In this document: piece after piece, positions 7,417 to 12,023 of the stretch
Numbering within the stretch: position 1 is the first letter of the stretch
Layout of the letters: the number at the start of each line of letters is the position of its first letter
Assembly: GCA_004325065.1 (NCBI GenBank)
Contig: PITI01000469.1
Span: 1-12,023 of the forward strand
Direction of reading: 5' to 3'
DNA length: 12,023 nt
From: Hamiltosporidium magnivora
Taxonomy: Eukaryota; Microsporidia; Dubosqiidae
The notes under the pieces: generated by a model
Seen by the model: the letters and a program-made list of their open reading frames with translations, nothing else
Database searches by the model: none
Told to the model about the DNA's origin: nothing
Translations under genes and position numbers: made by a program

Positions 7417-7990
7417 AATCATTTATTTGTTTGATTTTAATTGGAATAGAATTTATCTCGAATTGTGTTTTTATTGGAATGTTTAATAAATATTTCTATA
7501 TTTCAATTTATTTATTCTTTGATTATGAAAAATATTTTCACAAATTTTGAAAGATTAGAGTTATAAAAAAGTTATTTTTAATTCTTTAATAAAATATATT
7601 TATCTGAAGTCTGAAATTATTTTATAACGTTATTTTAATAGTTTGATTTTTTTAAACATTAAAGTTGTTTTCTACTCTGTTTAATTCATTGGCTTTATAA
7701 AGATATTTTTAGATTTAAAATCATTTTAATAGTAAATATTCTTAAAATTCTAATTTTTTATTCAATGAAAATCCAGGTTAATGACTTTTCTCTCTTTTTT
7801 AAATGCTTTTGTTAACCATTTCAAATACTATATTCTCTTCTTATGCAGCCAAAGTTTCATTTATGGTTATTTTCTTTTGTTCATTTGTGGTTGCCTCATC
7901 TAAAATAAATGAAAAAATATTTTTGGGATTTACTTGTTTAACATTTTTCTTCTCGTTCTTCACTTGCTTTGAACAAAAAATTGGTTGTTT
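7417..7990. other. T-rich spacer, no defensible gene
   Basis: The plus strand is strongly T-rich. A 63-codon frame (7803-7994) encodes a Phe/Cys-rich hydrophobic peptide with no recognisable motif. Such frames appear easily in T-rich DNA, and I do not call it a gene. Its TGA overlaps the ATG of the RNase H-like remnant at 7991. Confidence 0.5.
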
Positions 7991-8155
7991 ATGACTCTAG
8001 GCTTCTTCAATAACACGCCACGACACTTTCCCGACTTTTCCAGATATTTAACTCAAGCCCAATTATCATGGTTACCAAGAAGAAATTATTTAGCTGTTTT
8101 TTTTAATACATCAACTAAATTTATCGTTTATATCCATCGTTATTTATACTCTTAA
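7991..8155 (+). pseudogene. Possible RNase H fragment of a Ty3/gypsy-type pol
   Basis: A 54-codon frame, less AT-rich than its surroundings, contains FSRYLTQAQLSWLPRRNYLAV followed by KFIVYI. This resembles the RNase H region of Ty3/gypsy polyproteins, whose usual pattern is a YASR-x-LT-x-AQ block, a NYS...E stretch, LAVV and then KF-x-x-YL. The central NYS/TEKE part is replaced and one residue shorter, and TAA follows at 8153. I found no reverse transcriptase YxDD box upstream and no clear integrase HHCC or DDE motif downstream, so at most this is a decayed piece. Confidence 0.3.
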
Positions 8156-11079
8156 ATATGCATCTTATCGTAATTGTCCAATACCACCCAAGGTAGTTAC
8201 ACAAAGAAATATTACCACATTAAAGTAATAATAAAAATCCAACTCAATTCTACTTGACGTATATATTAATTCTTTTATCTTATCTATTTCAAATAAGTAC
8301 TAATAATTAATTTTTAGTGTAAATAAGGTTATCATAATCAGTTTTTTGATGAAAACGGATCTTCCTGGTTCATTTCGAATTTGAAAATGGTTTTATTTCA
8401 TTGTCTACTCTAATTTCTGCTTACACATTTTGTGAAATATATTGAACTGAGTGTTCGTAATTCAATTTAAAGACTTAAAATAATATTTACTTAGACGGTT
8501 ATGTGTATGTATCATATAAATTCATTATGTTTTCTAATGTTTTACTGACTATGTATTGTAATAGATCATGTCGCTAGATATACTATTATGTTTCTAGACT
8601 AAATGCGGTGTTTGTACATATCTTTGCTTTCCAGAATAAATTTCTATACTTAGTATAGCAGAAAAATGCTTCGACCAGGTTTTACATTCCCTTTTTTGAC
8701 CATCTTGAAGAACCATTAACACCTAAAAGATCATTTTTTCTTGCTTTATATAACTTTGAGTGTTTTATTCAGTTTTCTATTTCTGCTATAATTTATTATA
8801 GAATTAAAGACCAATTGCGCACATAAGGCCTTTACATAGCAACATTGGTTTAAAAAGAACAGGTGAGTGTGATCGATTTGCTGTATTTAAACTGTATCTG
8901 TTTTATTATTTTCGTAATAATATTTAGCTAGTTGAGCTTATTTTACTTTATTCTTTGTGGCTTTCTTTGCTAACCTTGTATTTTAATTTTAAGAAGATTG
9001 GTATTTCTCAGTGCAAAAGGTTTCGATTTTTAATCTTAATCTTTAGCATTGATTCTCTTTTGATAGATGTTTCTTTAGATTTTTTCCATAAAATTCAAGA
9101 ATTTAAATTGCAAATACTCACTTTGAATTCAAAAATATTTAAATCCCTGGGATTTTTTTATGAGGAAGGTATAGATGTTCTTTACTCCTTGCACCTAGAT
9201 TTTTTTTTGTTAAAATTATATTTATTTCACAATCTAAAACTCCACAATTATTTCCTACAACCTGTCAACCTCCCTCAACACTGTTATATTTTGTGATCTT
9301 TTATTGTAATGCTCTTAATGTTTGTACATTTACCTTTTGTTTCTATAGATTGCCCAATGACTCACGGCGTTGGTTTAATGTACCATCTTCACTATATTAA
9401 AATTATTTTGTGGAACTAAATTTATAAGGTACAATAGCTAATATATTCTACAAAAATTTATTTTTTTTTCTTTCTAGTTCTTTTTTGCAATTTTCTAATT
9501 TATTGGCTTTACTAACGTTTTTAGGCGAAAATGTATTGAAAACCTCTGCATACTAGTACGGGATATTAAAATAAGTATAGATTTGTTTATAATCTTAGTT
9601 TCTTCTTTTATCTTTCTTCACTTTTTAAAGTTTCATTTCATATATAAATAAACTTATATTAACTAGAATCTAATGATGTAAGATACAAAAACAGAAAAGA
9701 AAAAGAAGAACAAGAAGGAAATTATAAATCCTGATAATATGGTATATTGTTTAATTCTGAATATACACCAATCAGAGTGCTAAATATCAGTGTAATCATA
9801 ATTTGATTGTAATATACGTAAATATTTTCGAATCGTTAGATTACCAAACGAACTTCATAAAAGGTTCGAAATTCTTTGTAATTATGTTTTTGACTTTGCT
9901 GTTCGATGCCAATCAGTCATGTAATGGCTGATTTCGAATCGATTTCTTACAACATCGTTTTCTAGATTATTATTAAGTTATACACAGAATTCTATTTAAT
10001 ACAGAACTACAGTCGATTTTTATTCGTAAAGAAGACTATATAGTGCAAGAAAAAAGTACTCTTCGATACGAAAATTATACTTTGTATATAATATGACCTT
10101 TTCTATGTATCTAATCGAACAATAAATGATCAGTCTAAGAAATTAGGATTTATACTTTTTCTTAACAGATAAGTTTCAATAATTTACTTTCCTGAATCAT
10201 AATTATAGGGAAAAAGCGGGTATAAGAATGATTTACTTAAGTAGATAACACTGAGATATTTTAGTTGAAAGTAGGAGGTAATTTAGTATGAACACTGAAA
10301 ATTAATTAATCTATGCAGGATAGGCTAATTTAACCAGAAACACTCGCAAATGATAAAATAACCGATAATACCGTGAGCCATTAAAAATTTGCTCATTAGT
10401 TAGCGTTGAGTAATTAAAATTATAAAAAACGAATATCTACTTGTTTTTTGAGTTATTAGTCTTTTAGAAGTATGTTATTAAGTAAAAAAACGTTTCTTTA
10501 AATAGAAAACTTTAATTTTACTTTGATTCTTTTTAAACAATTCAGTTGTTATTGCTAAAGTTATTTTGATGGAGGCAAGTTAGAAGTAAAAAATATAGAT
10601 GTTAGTATTAAAATGTTTATGATTTCATAATAAAGCGTTTTTAGATTAAATTTTGTTTGAAAAATAAATATTTGGAAATTTTTTACACGGTTGAGCTATT
10701 GGTATGAAATTTTAAACGATTTATCGCAAGATGATTAAACTATGTAAGTATTCAAGAAATTTATAGGCTGACTTTCATTCATTTTATATATAAATGATTA
10801 CCTTTTATTCCAATATTTGTAGGTTTCAAGGTGGATTATGTAAAACAAAATTTAATATAAAAATAATAAGAGATAGCAGCGAAATACGAACAATCGTTTG
10901 AAATTACTAAGATATAGATGCTTAATAAAAGTAGTAAAGACATAAATAACTGGAGAGGCAATCGAAGATGGAAACATTTTCGGGCTTGAAAAATTATCAA
11001 AAAAATATACATTTTAAATTTAAATTTTATTTTACATTACAGAGGATTTCAATACCTCGTTTTTCTTTTATAACTTCTA
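8156..11079. other. Long non-coding stretch, no gene seen
   Basis: About 2.9 kb on both strands without a credible gene. The frame at 8955-9296 has no ATG and no methionine codon at all, so I do not accept it. The plus strand is pyrimidine-rich to about 9640 and more purine-rich from about 9680. Scattered less AT-rich patches (about 8640-8720, 8810-8880 and 10290-10400) may be remains of old genes or transposons. None gave a recognisable motif. A TCGA-rich patch lies at 9829-10117. Confidence 0.6.
9911..9933. repeat. Tight 10-bp inverted repeat
   Basis: AATCAGTCAT and ATGGCTGATT are separated by GTA and form a 10-bp stem with one mismatch (a G-T pair when single-stranded). It lies inside the TCGA-rich patch and is flanked by TTCGATGCC and TTCGAATCG. 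It has no T-run to suggest a terminator and no tRNA arms around it. Its role is unknown. Confidence 0.6.
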
Positions 11080-11826
11080 TCAATCATCATCTATTTCGTA
11101 CTTATAAATAAGATTATTATATTCTACAAATTCCTTAAATGATATAATTTCATCACTCATTACTCCATCAATAAACCCATTCTCTATATATTCTTTAAGT
11201 TTTTTATTTTCTAAATGCTTTCCATATATTATTCTTCCTTTATTACGATATTCATCTAAAATATATCTCAATCCATCACAAATAATAGAAAAATCATTTT
11301 TCATTGAACCAACCAATTTATATATTTTTAATACAGGTAAATATATTATATCCACTGGTGTTTCTTTAGTAAGTATTTCACTTTCAAAAAGCAATTTAAT
11401 ATTTTCTAATATAAGTCTCGGATCAAGTATTCTCACTGTTTCTGTATACGTATTAATAATACGTATAAAAAACCTAAAATAATATCCTTTGCAATCATAT
11501 ATCTTCTGTATAACTCTATTATAATCACCTTGTAAAATATTATTTTCAAATCGAATATTAATTATCGTCATGTTTATTCCAATATCATCTAAATTGTATA
11601 TGTTTATGGCACCAAGTATATGAGAATCAAGGGACATGTCTATATCAGTAGATATTATTTTAGAATTATTCGGTAAAAAACATTTTGCCGCGTATAGATG
11701 AGTATGAGGTATTGCATAGTAGTAATCTACTGGTAATAAATCATCGAAATCTTTTGTCCCTATTTCTTCAAACAAATTTACCGAACATATTTTTGATAAA
11801 TCGTTTATAAAAACTCTATCTTTCAT
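11080..11826 (-). CDS. Triosephosphate isomerase-like protein, probably catalytically dead
   Basis: 248 codons, the same length as ordinary TIM, and alignable by hand end to end. Eight strand-like segments sit in TIM order: RVFIND (4-9), YYYAIPHTHL (35-44), SKIIST (55-60), MTIINIRF (86-93), YYFRFFIRI (115-123), VDIIYLPV (158-165), GRIIYGK (197-203) and DGVMSDE (220-226). The best anchors are the INIYNLDDIGINMTIINIRFE block, against TIM's SVDQIKDVGAKWVILGHSE, and YLPV / RIIYGK / IDG against YEPV / RILYGG / VDG. The catalytic positions are altered: His95 corresponds to Arg92, Glu165 to Leu163, the loop-6 GTG is lost, and the phosphate-binding VGGAS is MSDEI. Lys12 may correspond to the active-site lysine. 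It is therefore unlikely to isomerise triose phosphates. The ATG at 11826 is the start; an in-frame TTG just upstream should not be used. Assignment to the TIM fold is likely but rests on a divergent alignment. Confidence 0.68.
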   Translation of the reverse strand: MKDRVFINDLSKICSVNLFEEIGTKDFDDLLPVDYYYAIPHTHLYAAKCFLPNNSKIISTDIDMSLDSHILGAINIYNLDDIGINMTIINIRFENNILQGDYNRVIQKIYDCKGYYFRFFIRIINTYTETVRILDPRLILENIKLLFESEILTKETPVDIIYLPVLKIYKLVGSMKNDFSIICDGLRYILDEYRNKGRIIYGKHLENKKLKEYIENGFIDGVMSDEIISFKEFVEYNNLIYKYEIDDD

Positions 11827-11839
11827 CAATTTTAAAAAT

Positions 11840-11845
11840 GGGATT
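11840..11845 (-). promoter_or_regulatory. CCC-like motif upstream of the TIM-like gene
   Basis: On the minus strand AATCCC ends 13 nt before the ATG at 11826, followed by ATTTTTAAAATTG. The position and CCC core match the start-proximal elements described in microsporidia and echo the AACCC next to the GID8 start. If it is functional, the gene is still expressed despite the lost catalytic residues. Confidence 0.4.
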
Positions 11846-11950
11846 TTGTTTGATACTAAAAAAGTAAATTTGTTTATTATTTATATAAAAGTATGTTTAG
11901 ATGCTATTAAAGTAGAATTAAAGTTAATACAATAATTACATTAAAGATTA

Positions 11951-12023
11951 TATGAACTAAGTATGAACTAAGTATGAACTAAGTATGAACATAGTATGAA
12001 CTAAGTATGAACTAAGTATGAAC
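11951..12023. repeat. 11-bp minisatellite, TATGAACTAAG, at least 6.6 copies
   Basis: Units start at 11951, 11962, 11973, 11984, 11995, 12006 and 12017 with an exact 11-bp period. All are identical except the fourth, which reads TATGAACATAG. The array runs off the right edge, so its full length is unknown. It lies about 125 bp upstream of the TIM-like start codon. Confidence 0.95.

Noticed and set aside
7803..7994. 63-codon hydrophobic frame starting at ATG
   Set aside because: It is a Phe/Cys-rich peptide of the kind expected by chance in a T-rich strand, with no family resemblance and no clear start-proximal motif. It was left as part of the spacer.
8955..9296. 113-codon frame on the plus strand
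   Set aside because: It begins at TTG, contains no methionine codon, is Leu/Phe-rich in T-rich DNA and has no recognisable motif.
9861..9945. Possible tRNA, from the TTCGAAT-type sequences
   Set aside because: The five bases on either side of each TTCGA loop do not pair, and there is no acceptor stem or A box at the right distance.

Overview
The window reads as nuclear DNA of a microsporidian, an obligate intracellular fungus-like parasite. It is very AT-rich. Its genes are short, intronless and eukaryotic, they start at ATG, and there are no bacterial ribosome binding sites. The proteins are compact, divergent versions of eukaryotic families: a DEAH-box RNA helicase, a Ctr copper transporter, a GID8-type LisH-CTLH-CRA protein and the V-ATPase c'' proteolipid. 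The rRNA piece at the left edge is a stripped-down LSU. Short CCC/GGG motifs of the kind described near microsporidian start codons precede several genes. A triosephosphate isomerase (TIM) homologue with a ruined active site would fit a lineage that has lost or is losing glycolysis, such as Enterocytozoonidae, but the genus is inference only.

Layout from left to right. Positions 1 to about 475 (minus strand) hold part of an LSU rRNA. It runs off the left edge and stops abruptly on its 5' side where AT-rich spacer begins. An AT-rich spacer ends in a 55-bp direct repeat directly before the DEAH helicase (1134-2993, +). Next is a small Ctr-type copper transporter (3378-3827, +). From about 4731 to 5365 is what looks like decayed LTR-retroelement DNA: two diverged 137-bp LTR-like copies, then a higher-GC ORF that runs into stop codons. 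GID8 follows (5753-6334, +). Directly behind it is an array of seven TCTTCCCAGCAAGAAAT repeats in a 71-bp higher-order pattern, and then VMA16 (6760-7416, +).

The stretch 7417-11079 is about 3.7 kb with no gene I can defend. It holds a possible Ty3/gypsy RNase H remnant (7991-8155) and a TCGA-rich patch (9829-10117). The right end carries the TIM-like gene on the minus strand (11080-11826) and an 11-bp minisatellite that runs off the edge.

The genes do not form one pathway. They are housekeeping functions (RNA remodelling, copper uptake, ubiquitin-ligase assembly, organelle acidification) separated by repeat-rich, decaying DNA. The most interesting items are the apparently dead TIM that is still open and full length, the truncated LSU rRNA, the GID8 homologue in so reduced a genome, and the structured repeat array between GID8 and VMA16.
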